DNA of 64,000 nt from UBA7236 sp035439505 (lineage in GTDB: Bacteria; Bacteroidota; Bacteroidia; Chitinophagales; BACL12), in the NCBI GenBank assembly GCA_035439505.1, contig DAORKJ010000007.1, positions 11,683 to 75,682 on the forward strand. The letters are read 5' to 3'. Within the stretch, counting starts at the first letter, position 1, and every line of letters begins with the position of its first letter. Below the pieces are notes generated by a model. It worked only from the letters and a program-made list of their open reading frames with translations. It did not search any database and was not told the DNA's origin. This document shows, piece after piece, positions 42,982-52,501 of this stretch. The translations under genes were made by a program, and so were the position numbers.

Positions 42982-44598
42982 ATGAAAAAATTATTACTCA
43001 TTTTAACTTGTGTTACACACCAATTGTATGCTCAAACGGAATTAACACTAGTAAAAGATATTAATCCCGGTGAACCTAATAGTGCTCCAGGATTATTTGC
43101 ACATGTTAATGATCAATTATTTTTTATTGCCAATAATGGCACCAACGGAATCGAATTATGGAAAACAGATGGCACTGAAGCTAATACCATAATGATAAAA
43201 GATATTGGCTCCGGCAGCAATAGTTATTGTGAATCAACGTTTGGTTGCGGAAGTGAATTTATTGTGATGAACAATATTATTTATTTCAGAGCAACTGATG
43301 CATCACATGGTGCTGAACTGTGGAGAAGTGATGGAACGGAAGCAGGAACTTATTTGGTAAAAGATATTAATCCCGGTCCTGGCGATTGCTCCAATTCGGT
43401 TTTTATGTCGGGACAATATTTTGCTCAAATGAATGATGTAATATATTTTGCTGCTGATGGTGGTGGCAATAATATTGAATTATGGAGAAGTGATGGAACC
43501 GAGCTTGGCACTTATATGGTAAAAGATTTTGCCGCAGGTGCAAGCAGTATTCCGCAATATATTACAGCTATTGACGACAATATTTATTTTCAATGTAAAA
43601 ATACTGCGGGCGAATCTGAAGTTTGGAAAAGTGATGGCACTGAAGCAGGTTCCGTATTATTAAAACAAATGTGGATGCGTGCATTTGAATATACCAATAT
43701 GTTTGTTCAATTTAACGATCATATTTATTTTCCAGGTGCCGCAACCGACCCTTACGATTTAGAATTATGGCGCACCGATGGCACTGCTGCAGGCACTGAA
43801 TTATTTTATGAATTAAATCCCGAAGAAGGTGACGGCAGCGACCCAAAACAATTTCATATTGTAAATGATAAATTACTTTTTGTTGCTAGCCCGGAATCGG
43901 AACGACAATTATTTACTTCAGATGGAACTGTAGCAGGAACAACAGTTTTGGAGGATGAAAATGGTAATCCTTTTTCACCGGCTGATTATGGCTATTTACA
44001 ATCTGATAGTAAATTATATTTCCAGGGCGACAATGCCACACATGAAGGACTTTGGATTACAGACGGTAACAGCAGCGGAACTAAATTTTTATTACAAATT
44101 GAATCCGGCGGTTTTGATGAAAATGCTGCCGCAAAAATTACAGGAAATAATATTGTTTTTAGCGCTTACGACGATGATAATGGTTGCACCACTTTGTTTC
44201 AAAGCAATGGTAGTGAAGATGGCACTTTTCAGGCAACTACCTGCGATGACATCAGTTACCCTACTGCATTAACAGAATATAATGGCACTATTATTTTTAA
44301 TGGAACCAATGATGCTGTTGGTGCGGAATTATTTCAATTCATTACTGAATTTGAAGTTGCCATTAACAATATTGCCACACCAGCAACATTTAATGTTTTT
44401 CCAAATCCTGCTATTGATTTTATCAATTTAAATTTTTCAAATCAAGATGCTTCAGACGCAACCATTATCATAAAAGACATAACCGGAAAAATTGCTGGTC
44501 AATATTCTACAAGTAATAATCTGGAAATAAATTATTTATCGCCCGGCATTTATTTTATACAGGCTGGTAATTTGATAACGCAATTTGTAAAATTATAA
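42982..44598 (+). CDS. T9SS-exported ELWxxDGT-repeat protein
   Basis: 538 residues with a signal peptide (MKKLLLILTCVTHQLYAQ). The body has eight or so ~50-residue repeats of the ELWxxDGTxxGT type (ELWKTDGTEANT, ELWRSDGTEAGT, ELWRSDGTELGT, EVWKSDGTEAGS, ELWRTDGTAAGT, LFTSDGTVAGT, LWITDGNSSGT, LFQSNGSEDGT). Such repeats form beta-propellers; they also occur in myxobacteria and other Bacteroidota. The T9SS type A sorting domain is at the end (VFPNPAIDFIN ... SPGIYFIQAG ... QFVKL). Surface-exposed; ligand unknown. Its stop is 2 nt from the end of the convergent glycosyltransferase gene. Confidence 0.87.
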   Translation: MKKLLLILTCVTHQLYAQTELTLVKDINPGEPNSAPGLFAHVNDQLFFIANNGTNGIELWKTDGTEANTIMIKDIGSGSNSYCESTFGCGSEFIVMNNIIYFRATDASHGAELWRSDGTEAGTYLVKDINPGPGDCSNSVFMSGQYFAQMNDVIYFAADGGGNNIELWRSDGTELGTYMVKDFAAGASSIPQYITAIDDNIYFQCKNTAGESEVWKSDGTEAGSVLLKQMWMRAFEYTNMFVQFNDHIYFPGAATDPYDLELWRTDGTAAGTELFYELNPEEGDGSDPKQFHIVNDKLLFVASPESERQLFTSDGTVAGTTVLEDENGNPFSPADYGYLQSDSKLYFQGDNATHEGLWITDGNSSGTKFLLQIESGGFDENAAAKITGNNIVFSAYDDDNGCTTLFQSNGSEDGTFQATTCDDISYPTALTEYNGTIIFNGTNDAVGAELFQFITEFEVAINNIATPATFNVFPNPAIDFINLNFSNQDASDATIIIKDITGKIAGQYSTSNNLEINYLSPGIYFIQAGNLITQFVKL

Positions 44599-44600
44599 GA

Positions 44601-45413
44601 TTACTTTTTCCGAAATTCTTTAAATACTATCGGAATAAATTGCATATCATCCACAAAATAACGTTTGAATAAACGTCCCGGCTCTTGTGTAAATCGGTAG
44701 AACCATTCCATACCTATTTTTTGCCAGAATTTCGGAGCGCGTTTTTTTATGTTGAGATAAAATTCATAAGAAGCTCCTAACAATAAAAATAATGGCATAA
44801 TGCGCTGTGGATTGCCCTGTGCGGCATTATGTTGTTTTACATGTTCAATCAACCCCAACGCAATATGATTTTGTTTTGGAAAACGAATGCCCAAAAATAC
44901 ATACTCCGGCTGAAAATCATCAAATAATGGTTGACATCCTTCAATTACCGCATCCATGGCTGCTTTATCGTTTTCATCAAAAAACGGTGGTACATAATAC
45001 ACCATGTTGGCATATTCCTTTTTTAATAATTCACCAACCTGTTCATTGGGAGCAATAACCATGATGCGTTTATTATGGCGAATTAATTCTTTCCATAACA
45101 ACGGAAATAATTCAGAACCCGGCAACCTGCGTTGTAACACCTTATCTTTTCCCAACATTTTGCTCACCCAAATAATGGGCTGACCGTCAGGAATGATATA
45201 AAAACATTTTTTCAAAATCGCCGCAAGCGCACTGTATTTTTTGTCGTTGAGTTTTACAACATCATCCACATTTGGTGTAAATAATAAAGGTAGTTTATCA
45301 CCATCGGGCTGATACTCCTGTTGGAAATTAACCATTGATGCAATAGTCGCATCAAAATTAGAATCATTAATTAAATCGAGCTCAAAAATGCGGGTTCGCT
45401 TCAGCATGTTCAC
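44601..45413 (-). CDS. WecG/TagA/CpsF family glycosyltransferase
   Basis: 270 residues (start GTG at 45413, or ATG at 45407). Features of the WecG/TagA GT26 family are visible: TPNVDDVVKLN (the donor-side 'T-x-N-x-D' motif), IIPDGQPIIWVSKML (family pattern PDGxGI/QPI near the catalytic Asp), and a late EYVFLGIRFPKQNHIAL (VxLGxPKQE-like). It transfers a sugar, typically N-acetylmannosamine or ManNAcA, to a lipid-linked acceptor during polymer synthesis. The GTG overlaps the stop of the epimerase gene upstream by 4 nt, so the two are coupled and likely act in the same glycan pathway. Confidence 0.88.
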   Translation of the reverse strand: MNMLKRTRIFELDLINDSNFDATIASMVNFQQEYQPDGDKLPLLFTPNVDDVVKLNDKKYSALAAILKKCFYIIPDGQPIIWVSKMLGKDKVLQRRLPGSELFPLLWKELIRHNKRIMVIAPNEQVGELLKKEYANMVYYVPPFFDENDKAAMDAVIEGCQPLFDDFQPEYVFLGIRFPKQNHIALGLIEHVKQHNAAQGNPQRIMPLFLLLGASYEFYLNIKKRAPKFWQKIGMEWFYRFTQEPGRLFKRYFVDDMQFIPIVFKEFRKK

Positions 45414-46369
45414 GATTTATTTCTGATATAATCTATCATATCTTTAATGGTTTGCTCCAGCGGATATTGTTGTTCCCAACCTGTATCGTTTTTGAGTTTC
45501 GACGAATCACCATAAATAATAGGCTCATCGGTAGGGCGCAATAATTTAGGATCTACTTCAGTAGCTAAATGAATACCCATATAATTTTCTATGATAGGCA
45601 CAATTTCATTTATTTCGTAAACCTTGTTGCCTGAAATATTATATACATCTCCCCATGTTCCTTTATCACTCAGTAACATTAAGGCATTAACCAAATCGCG
45701 CACGTCGGTAATGGCGCGTTTTGTTTTTAAATTACCCACTTTTAATACATCAATTTTTTTGCGTTCGATATCTACAGCACGATGTGTAAAGTCAGCAACA
45801 ACATCATTGGTTTTTCTTGGACCTGTTGTATTAAAAATGCGCGCACGAATGCAGCGTATTTTATCGTTTTGATAATATTGAAAGGATAGTAAATCCTGAC
45901 CTACTTTACTCACCCCATATGGATGTAATGGTAACAAAGCTGCAGTTTCTTTTACAGGTGTATTTTCAGGCGTTAACGAAGCACCGTATTCTGCACTAGA
46001 ACAGGCAACTACCACTACAGGGTCGTAATTTTTATTAGTCTTGCGGACAGATTTTATTGCTTCAAACACATTGATAGTACCATTTACATTGGTATCCATT
46101 GTTTCCTGAGGACGATGCCAGCTAACCGTCGGATAACTTTGAGCGGCAAGATGAAATATTTTGTCCGGTTGTAAATCGAAAATAATATCGTGTAAACGCT
46201 GATAATAACGAACATCACACTCAATTAAACTAGCCTTGCCGTGTATATCATGCATGTCGGTGGTGGGCTTGTAAAAAGTGCCGACAATATCGCGTTCTCC
46301 CTGGGCGTAATACATATCAATCATATGCGAACCAACCATGCCACAGGCGCCGGTTATTAATATTTTCAT
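45410..46369 (-). CDS. NAD-dependent epimerase/dehydratase (GDP-mannose dehydratase-like SDR)
   Basis: 319 residues from the ATG at 46369, which opens the Rossmann fold (MKILITGACGMVGSHM; GxxGxxG type). An earlier in-frame start at 46396 adds nine residues without pattern. Extended-SDR signatures follow: DIIFDLQPDKIFHLAAQSY, a catalytic SSAEYG Ser/Tyr region, and YGVSKVGQDLL with the YxxxK pair. RARIFNTTGPRKTNDVV and the later GDVYNISGNKVYEI match the nucleotide-sugar 4,6-dehydratase/epimerase group, closest to GDP-mannose 4,6-dehydratase or similar. Product sugar unknown. Coupled to the WecG-type transferase, so it probably makes its donor. Confidence 0.88.
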   Translation of the reverse strand: MKILITGACGMVGSHMIDMYYAQGERDIVGTFYKPTTDMHDIHGKASLIECDVRYYQRLHDIIFDLQPDKIFHLAAQSYPTVSWHRPQETMDTNVNGTINVFEAIKSVRKTNKNYDPVVVVACSSAEYGASLTPENTPVKETAALLPLHPYGVSKVGQDLLSFQYYQNDKIRCIRARIFNTTGPRKTNDVVADFTHRAVDIERKKIDVLKVGNLKTKRAITDVRDLVNALMLLSDKGTWGDVYNISGNKVYEINEIVPIIENYMGIHLATEVDPKLLRPTDEPIIYGDSSKLKNDTGWEQQYPLEQTIKDMIDYIRNKS

Positions 46370-46441
46370 CGTAGTTGTTCCAGTAATTTTGTGCAAATAT
46401 CGGAAGAAAAATGGGAATCCTAGGTATTATCAGCGGTAAAA

Positions 46442-46480
46442 GGAACGCGGATGACACGGATGACGCGGATTTACGCGGAG
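46442..46480. repeat. Short direct-repeat array in a spacer
   Basis: Units of CGGATGACA, CGGATGACG, CGGATTTACG and CGGAG follow each other. Similar 'CGGAT' intergenic fragments are common in Bacteroidota genomes. The flanking spacer 46370-46641 holds no gene. Confidence 0.6.
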
Positions 46481-46641
46481 TGTTTTTAGTATAGTTATTA
46501 ATCCTATTTACTCTGAAAGTAAACCAATTTGGAACCGGCCAAAGGTAGGAATTCGGATTCCTCTTCTCCCCCTTTTGTGGTATTTCAACGCCAGTTCATT
46601 TTTTGGTACTTTGTCATTCCTGATTTTTAAAACAACTTGAT

Positions 46642-48015
46642 ATGAAACTGAAATTATTTACATGCATTTCTTTAATTCCGTTTTTTGCAAATGCACAGTA
46701 TACCAAACTCATGGATTTTGGCACTACTGAAACCGGCGCTTATCCGCATTTTGCCGATTTTTATTATGCTGATGGTTATTTATACGGCACTACCACAAAT
46801 TGGGGACTGTATAACGATGGCACTGTATTTAAAATTAAAACCGATGGTTCCGATTTTGTCAAGCTGCTCGATTTTCAAGATACTATAACAGGTGCCGTGG
46901 GACAAAGCGGACTGGTTTCAGATGGCACTTATTTATACGGCATAACAAAATATCAAGCCGCTTATGGCTTTGGAGGCATTTATAAAATTAAAATGGATGG
47001 CTCCGATTTTGTTAAAATTTACGATTTCCCCGGTGAAGAAGGGGGCCGCTTTCCCGAAGGAAAATTATTTTACGACGGCGAATATTTATTCGGTATGTCA
47101 CCCTTCGGCGGTAGTTATTCAAAAGGATTTATTTACAGATTAAAAACCGATGGCTCCGATTTTACAAATATTTTTAGCTTCGACGGACCCTCCTCCGGAA
47201 CGGGACCTTATGGTGCTTTAATTTCAGACGGCACATTTTTATATGGCATGACAACCTATGGTGGATTATTAAATCAAGGCACCGCATTTAAAGTGAAAAA
47301 AGATGGAACATCTTACCAAAAATTAATGGACATGCAAGATGACCCAAATGGTTCCCTACCTTATGGTAGCCTGGTTTATGACGGAACTTATTTATACGGA
47401 ATGACAAATATCGGCGGTGAATATAATTATGGTACTATTTTTAAAATATTAACCGATGGAAGCGGGTATGAAAAATTATACGATTTTGATCTTACTACCG
47501 GAGCCCAACCACTTGGCTCGTTAATTATCGATGGAACTACAATTTATGGCATGACAGAACTTGGTGGTCCTGATAACGATGGATTTGCTTTTCAGATAGA
47601 TAATGATGGTAGTAATTTCACACATTTAATAGATTTCAATGGCGATAACGGTTCACTTCCATTTGGTAGTTTAATTAAAGTAAACGGTGCGTTATTTGGA
47701 ATGACTGCTGAAGGTGGAGCAAATAATACCGGTGTGATTTTTCGTTACGGGGAAGAAGAAATTATTGCAGTAAATGAGTTCAATCAAAATGCTTTTCACG
47801 TATATCCTAACCCAAATTCCGGTGATTTTAATATTGTAATTGACGCTGTTAATTTAAATACCGGTTTATTACTCGAAGTAATTAACCCGCTCGGACAAAT
47901 TGTATTATCTCAAAACATCACTACCACCCAAACCCAAATTCATCTCTCACAAAAAATACCTGGTATTTATTTAATTAAATGCGGGACTAATATATCTACA
48001 GTATTTGTTTTTTAA
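46642..48015 (+). CDS. T9SS-exported GloVer tandem-repeat protein, second copy
   Basis: 457 residues, a close paralogue of the product at 40511. The signal is MKLKLFTCISLIPFFANAQ. The repeats have the same pattern (DGYLYGTTTNWG, DGTYLYGITKYQ, DGTFLYGMTTYGG, DGTYLYGMTNIGG, DGTTIYGMTELGG) at ~45-residue spacing. The T9SS type A sorting domain closes the chain (VYPNPNSGDFNIV ... KIPGIYLIKCG ... VFVF). The two copies lie 4.7 kb apart on the same strand, with unrelated genes between, so either an old duplication with later insertion or independent retention. Function unknown. Confidence 0.87.
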   Translation: MKLKLFTCISLIPFFANAQYTKLMDFGTTETGAYPHFADFYYADGYLYGTTTNWGLYNDGTVFKIKTDGSDFVKLLDFQDTITGAVGQSGLVSDGTYLYGITKYQAAYGFGGIYKIKMDGSDFVKIYDFPGEEGGRFPEGKLFYDGEYLFGMSPFGGSYSKGFIYRLKTDGSDFTNIFSFDGPSSGTGPYGALISDGTFLYGMTTYGGLLNQGTAFKVKKDGTSYQKLMDMQDDPNGSLPYGSLVYDGTYLYGMTNIGGEYNYGTIFKILTDGSGYEKLYDFDLTTGAQPLGSLIIDGTTIYGMTELGGPDNDGFAFQIDNDGSNFTHLIDFNGDNGSLPFGSLIKVNGALFGMTAEGGANNTGVIFRYGEEEIIAVNEFNQNAFHVYPNPNSGDFNIVIDAVNLNTGLLLEVINPLGQIVLSQNITTTQTQIHLSQKIPGIYLIKCGTNISTVFVF

Positions 48016-48044
48016 AAGCAACCTGCCAAAGGCAGACAGGCACT

Positions 48045-48109
48045 GATTAAACGGATTTAATGGGTTTAAACGGATTTAATCTGTCCTTATCCGTTAAATC
48101 CGTTTAATC
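48045..48109. repeat. 16-bp inverted repeat with internal related copies
   Basis: GATTAAACGGATTTAA (48045-48060) and its exact complement TTAAATCCGTTTAATC (48094-48109) enclose a third related copy (TTTAAACGGATTTAATC). The pattern resembles the dispersed 'ccgtttaatc' intergenic repeat of Bacteroidota. It lies between the GloVer gene and the DUF4331 terminator. Confidence 0.75.
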
Positions 48110-48131
48110 TGTGTTCCTTTTTTAAGCGTCT

Positions 48132-48160
48132 AAAAAAAAAGAGGGGCCTAACGACCCCTC
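48132..48160 (-). terminator. Intrinsic terminator of the DUF4331 operon
   Basis: A 6-bp GC stem (GAGGGG / CCCCTC, 8-nt loop) followed on the minus strand by nine T. It lies 29 nt past the stop at 48190. Confidence 0.85.
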
Positions 48161-48189
48161 CTTAATATAAACAAACATACAAGCACCTT

Positions 48190-50496
48190 TTATTTAGTTA
48201 CGATAAATTTATCGATAACCTGTTTTTCACCATTTTTAATTTGAACAAAATAAACACCACTGTTTAATTGTTCTAAACTAAGTGAAAAAGTATTATTGCC
48301 ATTTGTTGCATTGGTATTTTGAGTAATATAAACTTTACCCGTAACATCAACTACACTTATTGCAACATTACCACCTTCACTAGTGAAATAATTAATTTGT
48401 AATTTATCTTTTGCAGGATTAGGATATACTTCCATCATATTTTCGGTAGTAGTTCCCATTCTGCATGGTGTGCTAAATGGCACCCATTCAGTTGTATAAT
48501 TTTCACCTGCATTCACACATTTTACAGTAACTCTGAATTCGTAATTAGTGCATGGTGTTAAACCATATAACGTTGTGAAATTTGCAACTGATGGCGCTTT
48601 CATTACAGGACCAACACCAACCACGCGATAATCTACGCGATAAGTAGTTGCTTCCTCTGCACTCCAGCTTAAATTAACAGTAGTTGCATCAACAGTAACT
48701 GCACTTAAATCTGTAGGCATATCACATTCAGTTTCGGCTAAATAATCAACCGGTAAACCAGAACATTTTCCGGCACCACTCCATGGTTTTTGAACATATG
48801 GGAATTTAGCTTTAAATGTTGTATCGTTTGATTCAACACCTGTAGTGTATGTGTACACATCTAATAAATCGGTAGTTACAGGACTAGGATCCACTAGCGG
48901 ATCATAATCATCATACCACAAACCAATAGCTGCTAAAACAATTCCACTCACAGCCTGTAATTCGATGCGTGTAACATCATCTTCCAAACGGCGACCGTTA
49001 GGAAAACCATCCATGTTTGGAATCCATTGTAAATCTGCAGTTGCTGCATAAGTTGGATCTGTTAATCCTAATACTGCTGCTTGCACTAAACCTAATGAAC
49101 TGAAACTTGGATCATTTCTTGGTGTTGTAGGAACAGCCATATTTAAGCGTAACATATCACCACCATTCGGTAAAAAGTTATTGATAAATGGTTTACCAAC
49201 TGCTAACGGATTACCACCTTTTCCTGTTGCCAATTGATATGGCGGGAAATTCGGTGCACCGGTAAAAAATATTGGCCATAAATCCACAGAACGTGGTTTG
49301 CCTGCAGCAGGTAATAATAATGTTCCGAAAATAGCATCATCTAATGCAGTTCCCGCAACGGCAGGTGAACCTTTTAAACCGTATAAACCATCAGCACCAT
49401 TGGTAAAGTCATAAGCACCTAAACTTGCTTTTTGAATGCGTAATGGACTTAATCCCGGAACAGCACCACCAAATAAATCATCATCCATGTATAAACCTAA
49501 TTCAGGATTGTAGAAATATTCAAAATGCGCTGCATCTTCAGCATATGGAGATAATGAATTCCAATAATCTTTTTCACCAATTGGAATAACTGCTTCGTTA
49601 GTTAAAGGCATACCTAAACGTGAAACTTGAATCCAATCACCTGTAGATGATTCAGTACCATCACCATTTAATGTGCGCATTGCGCGGCGACTAGCACTTG
49701 CCCATACACCAATTACAAAATCACCGTCTAAAATATCATCAGCCATAGCTGCTGTTAAACCATCTTTTTGTAATTGTGAAATTGGAATTTGTAATGCGAT
49801 AACGTGCACATTCATACATGCAACACCATCATGACTTTCGCCACCCATACGAGGAGCATCACCTAAATCGAAAATACCACCAAGGTCAACAAAAAACGGA
49901 TCATCCGCAGGACCGGCGTAAACATTTCCACCACCAGGAAGTGGGGTAATGGCGCTGTTAATTAAACTCTGATAAGAAACACCTAAACCTACACCGCTAT
50001 TAATTGAGCGAGGTCCAATATTTGGAGGTGGAACTGCACCATTTGTGATAATAGTAGAAAAAGAAACACCACCATCATTACTTACTTCAAGTGTGTAAGT
50101 CATTTTAATATTCTGAGCACCAAGGCGAATATTAAAAAATGTAGTTGGATCTTCATCCGTTCTGTTAAAAGTGAAACGATAAATAATATCATCACCAAGT
50201 GTAGCAATATTATTATCAATATGAATTTCGTAGCGAATGTTTTCTCCGAAGGTATAATAATTCGGTCCGCCGTGAGGTAATTGTAAAGGAATATAATTCG
50301 CAATAATAGTTACCATTTCCGGATTATCGGGACTGCGAAACGCATATAAATCTGTATTATCTGCCAATGGATCATCGGCAATTAGCGGAGCTTCGCGGTG
50401 ACTGGAAGCCGACGCCTGAAAAGCAGGTACCAACATCATCGCAGCGATGAGCAACGTACTCAACTTTTCTTTTAGTATATTAAATTTATTTTTCAT
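48190..50496 (-). CDS. DUF4331 protein with FN3 and T9SS sorting domain
   Basis: 768 residues. The signal peptide ends at FQASA. SSHREAPLIADDPLADNTDLYAFRSPDNP is the signature start of DUF4331. Then follow VTIIANYIPLQ, GPNYYTFGENIRYEIHIDNN, GGIFDLGDAPR, ALQIPISQLQKDGL, DFVIGVWASASRR and GRPSVDLWPI-like segments over ~45-590. A fibronectin type III domain follows (~600-690, PTDLSAVTVDATTVNLSWSAEEATTYRV), then a T9SS type A sorting domain (VYPNPAKDKLQ ... NSGVYFVQIKNG ... KFIVTK). DUF4331 function is unproved. The gene is second in a two-gene minus-strand operon; the first encodes a DUF4331 without sorting domain. Confidence 0.9.
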   Translation of the reverse strand: MKNKFNILKEKLSTLLIAAMMLVPAFQASASSHREAPLIADDPLADNTDLYAFRSPDNPEMVTIIANYIPLQLPHGGPNYYTFGENIRYEIHIDNNIATLGDDIIYRFTFNRTDEDPTTFFNIRLGAQNIKMTYTLEVSNDGGVSFSTIITNGAVPPPNIGPRSINSGVGLGVSYQSLINSAITPLPGGGNVYAGPADDPFFVDLGGIFDLGDAPRMGGESHDGVACMNVHVIALQIPISQLQKDGLTAAMADDILDGDFVIGVWASASRRAMRTLNGDGTESSTGDWIQVSRLGMPLTNEAVIPIGEKDYWNSLSPYAEDAAHFEYFYNPELGLYMDDDLFGGAVPGLSPLRIQKASLGAYDFTNGADGLYGLKGSPAVAGTALDDAIFGTLLLPAAGKPRSVDLWPIFFTGAPNFPPYQLATGKGGNPLAVGKPFINNFLPNGGDMLRLNMAVPTTPRNDPSFSSLGLVQAAVLGLTDPTYAATADLQWIPNMDGFPNGRRLEDDVTRIELQAVSGIVLAAIGLWYDDYDPLVDPSPVTTDLLDVYTYTTGVESNDTTFKAKFPYVQKPWSGAGKCSGLPVDYLAETECDMPTDLSAVTVDATTVNLSWSAEEATTYRVDYRVVGVGPVMKAPSVANFTTLYGLTPCTNYEFRVTVKCVNAGENYTTEWVPFSTPCRMGTTTENMMEVYPNPAKDKLQINYFTSEGGNVAISVVDVTGKVYITQNTNATNGNNTFSLSLEQLNSGVYFVQIKNGEKQVIDKFIVTK

Positions 50497-50520
50497 TGTA
50501 TTTATTTTTGATGATTGGAA

Positions 50521-52281
50521 TTAATATTCATAATCCACAGCAGTGCCTCTCCAAGGAGCAGCAAGGTATGGGAATGAAGTTTGGAATGCAGCATCGTTAT
50601 GTTCAACACGTGTAGTGTAATTAATTACATCACGCATATCGCGGGTTAATGGTGATTCACCTGAAGCAGGATCATAATCATCGTACCATAAACCAATTGC
50701 AGCAAGTACAATTCCACTCACCGCTTGTAATTCGATACGTGTAACATCATCTTCTAAACGACGACCGTTTGGAAATCCATCCATATTCGGAATAAATTCC
50801 AATGCTGTTGTTGTATTAAATGGATCAACAGTTAAACCAATTACGGCAGCAGCCAATAAACCTTCTGAACTAAAAAAAGGACTCATACGATCAGTAACAG
50901 GAGTTGCCATATTTAAACGCAACATATCACCACCATTCGGTAAAAAGTTATTGATAAATGGTTTGCCGGCAGCAAGTGGATTGCCACCTTTACCTGTAGC
51001 TAATTGATAAGGCGCTAAATTTGGTGCACCGGTAAAAAATATCGGCCATAAATCTACTGAACGCGGTTTGCCTGCAGCAGGTAATAATAATGTTCCGAAA
51101 ATGGCATCATCCAATGCAGTTCCGTCTAAAGCAGGGTTGCCTTTTAAACCGTATAAACCATCAGCACCATTGCTGAAATTATAAGCACCTAAACTTGCTT
51201 TTTGAATACGCAATTTTTGAAATTGTGGAACAGCAGTTCCAAATAATGCATCATCCATATACAATCCTAATTCAGGATTATAGAAAAATTCAAAATGTGA
51301 AGCATCTTCAGCGTAAGGCGATAATGAATTCCAATAATCTTTTTCACCCAGTGGAATTACCGCTTCATTGGTTAAAGGCATACCTAAACGAGATACCTGT
51401 ACCCAATCACCTGAAACAGATTCTGTTCCATCACCATTTAATGTGCGCATAGCACGGCGACTTGCACTAGCCCAAACACCAATCACAAAATCACCATCTA
51501 AAATGTCATCAGCCATATCAACTGATAAACCATCTTTTTGTAACATGCTGATTGGAATTTGTATCGCAATAGTATGTGTATTAAAATGACCTAAACCATC
51601 GCGCGGCGTTTCAGTAGCACGTGGTGAATTTCCTAAATCGAAAATACCACCAAGGTCAACAAAAAATGGATCATCAACCGGACCGCAAAAAACTTTTTCG
51701 CCGGTTACAGCAGTTGCAATGGAGTTCATCATAAGCTCTTCATAAGAAGCAGCACCTAAACCCACAACAGCATCTTCAATAGAGCGTGCGCCAATGTTGA
51801 TAGCAGGAACAATACCATCGGTAACAATGGTCATAAAAGTAATACCACCATCAATACTTTTTTCGAGCATATAGGTAGTTTTCAAATTTTCGGCACCGAG
51901 GCGAATACTAAAAAATGTAGTAGGATCTTCATTGGTGCGCGTAAATGTTGCGCGATAAATAATATCATCACCAGGGGTTAAGATATTATTATCAATGTGA
52001 ATTTCGTAGCGAATATTTTCACCGAAGTGGTTGTAGTTTGGACCACCAAACGGGATTTCGGCCGGAATATAATTCGCAATAATCGTAACCGTATTCGGGT
52101 CATCCGGACTCCGGAATACGTAAAGGTCAGTGTTGTCGGCAAGCGGGTCATTAGCAATCAGCGGAGCCTCTCTGTGGCTCGATGCCATAACCTGCGTAGC
52201 CATCAACCCTGAGGCAATAAACATGCAATTTATCGCTGCATGCTGCAACCTTCTAATTGGTTGGGTGAGCAATTTTTTCAT
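50521..52281 (-). CDS. DUF4331 protein, single-domain paralogue
   Basis: 586 residues from the ATG at 52281 (52290 also possible). A long signal-like leader (~40 residues, ending VMASS) precedes the same SSHREAPLIANDPLADNTDLYVF signature as its neighbour. It aligns with that protein over the whole DUF4331 part, including DDIIYRATFTRTNEDPTTFF, GGIFDLGNSPRATE, AIQIPISMLQKDGL, GDFVIGVWASASRRAM and GLKGNPALDGTALDDAIFG, but it ends after the domain (PWRGTAVDYEY). It has neither FN3 nor sorting domain, so it probably stays in the periplasm while its partner goes to the surface. 24 nt separate the two genes. Confidence 0.9.
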   Translation of the reverse strand: MKKLLTQPIRRLQHAAINCMFIASGLMATQVMASSHREAPLIANDPLADNTDLYVFRSPDDPNTVTIIANYIPAEIPFGGPNYNHFGENIRYEIHIDNNILTPGDDIIYRATFTRTNEDPTTFFSIRLGAENLKTTYMLEKSIDGGITFMTIVTDGIVPAINIGARSIEDAVVGLGAASYEELMMNSIATAVTGEKVFCGPVDDPFFVDLGGIFDLGNSPRATETPRDGLGHFNTHTIAIQIPISMLQKDGLSVDMADDILDGDFVIGVWASASRRAMRTLNGDGTESVSGDWVQVSRLGMPLTNEAVIPLGEKDYWNSLSPYAEDASHFEFFYNPELGLYMDDALFGTAVPQFQKLRIQKASLGAYNFSNGADGLYGLKGNPALDGTALDDAIFGTLLLPAAGKPRSVDLWPIFFTGAPNLAPYQLATGKGGNPLAAGKPFINNFLPNGGDMLRLNMATPVTDRMSPFFSSEGLLAAAVIGLTVDPFNTTTALEFIPNMDGFPNGRRLEDDVTRIELQAVSGIVLAAIGLWYDDYDPASGESPLTRDMRDVINYTTRVEHNDAAFQTSFPYLAAPWRGTAVDYEY

Positions 52282-52452
52282 AGAATACATTTAAGGTTAG
52301 AAAATTTATTTCGCTGATATACGAGGGGAATTGGTGGTTGGATTGGAATGATTGGAAGAAAAATGTAATAAAAACCTAATTACCTAAAATTACAGGTATC
52401 GTGACCTATCTAGAATAGAATTTGTTTTGGATAAAACAGTTTGGCGTTTACT

Positions 52453-52498
52453 CCTGAAGTGTAAATTTGCGCGGCACGAGCCAATTTACTACTTCAGG
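52453..52498. repeat. Hairpin A of the repeat block
   Basis: Arms CCTGAAGT-GTAAATT (52453-52467) and AATTTAC-T-ACTTCAGG (52483-52498) pair with a one-base bulge. Related to hairpin B at 52651-52702. Confidence 0.75.
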
Positions 52499-52501
52499 AT
52501 T

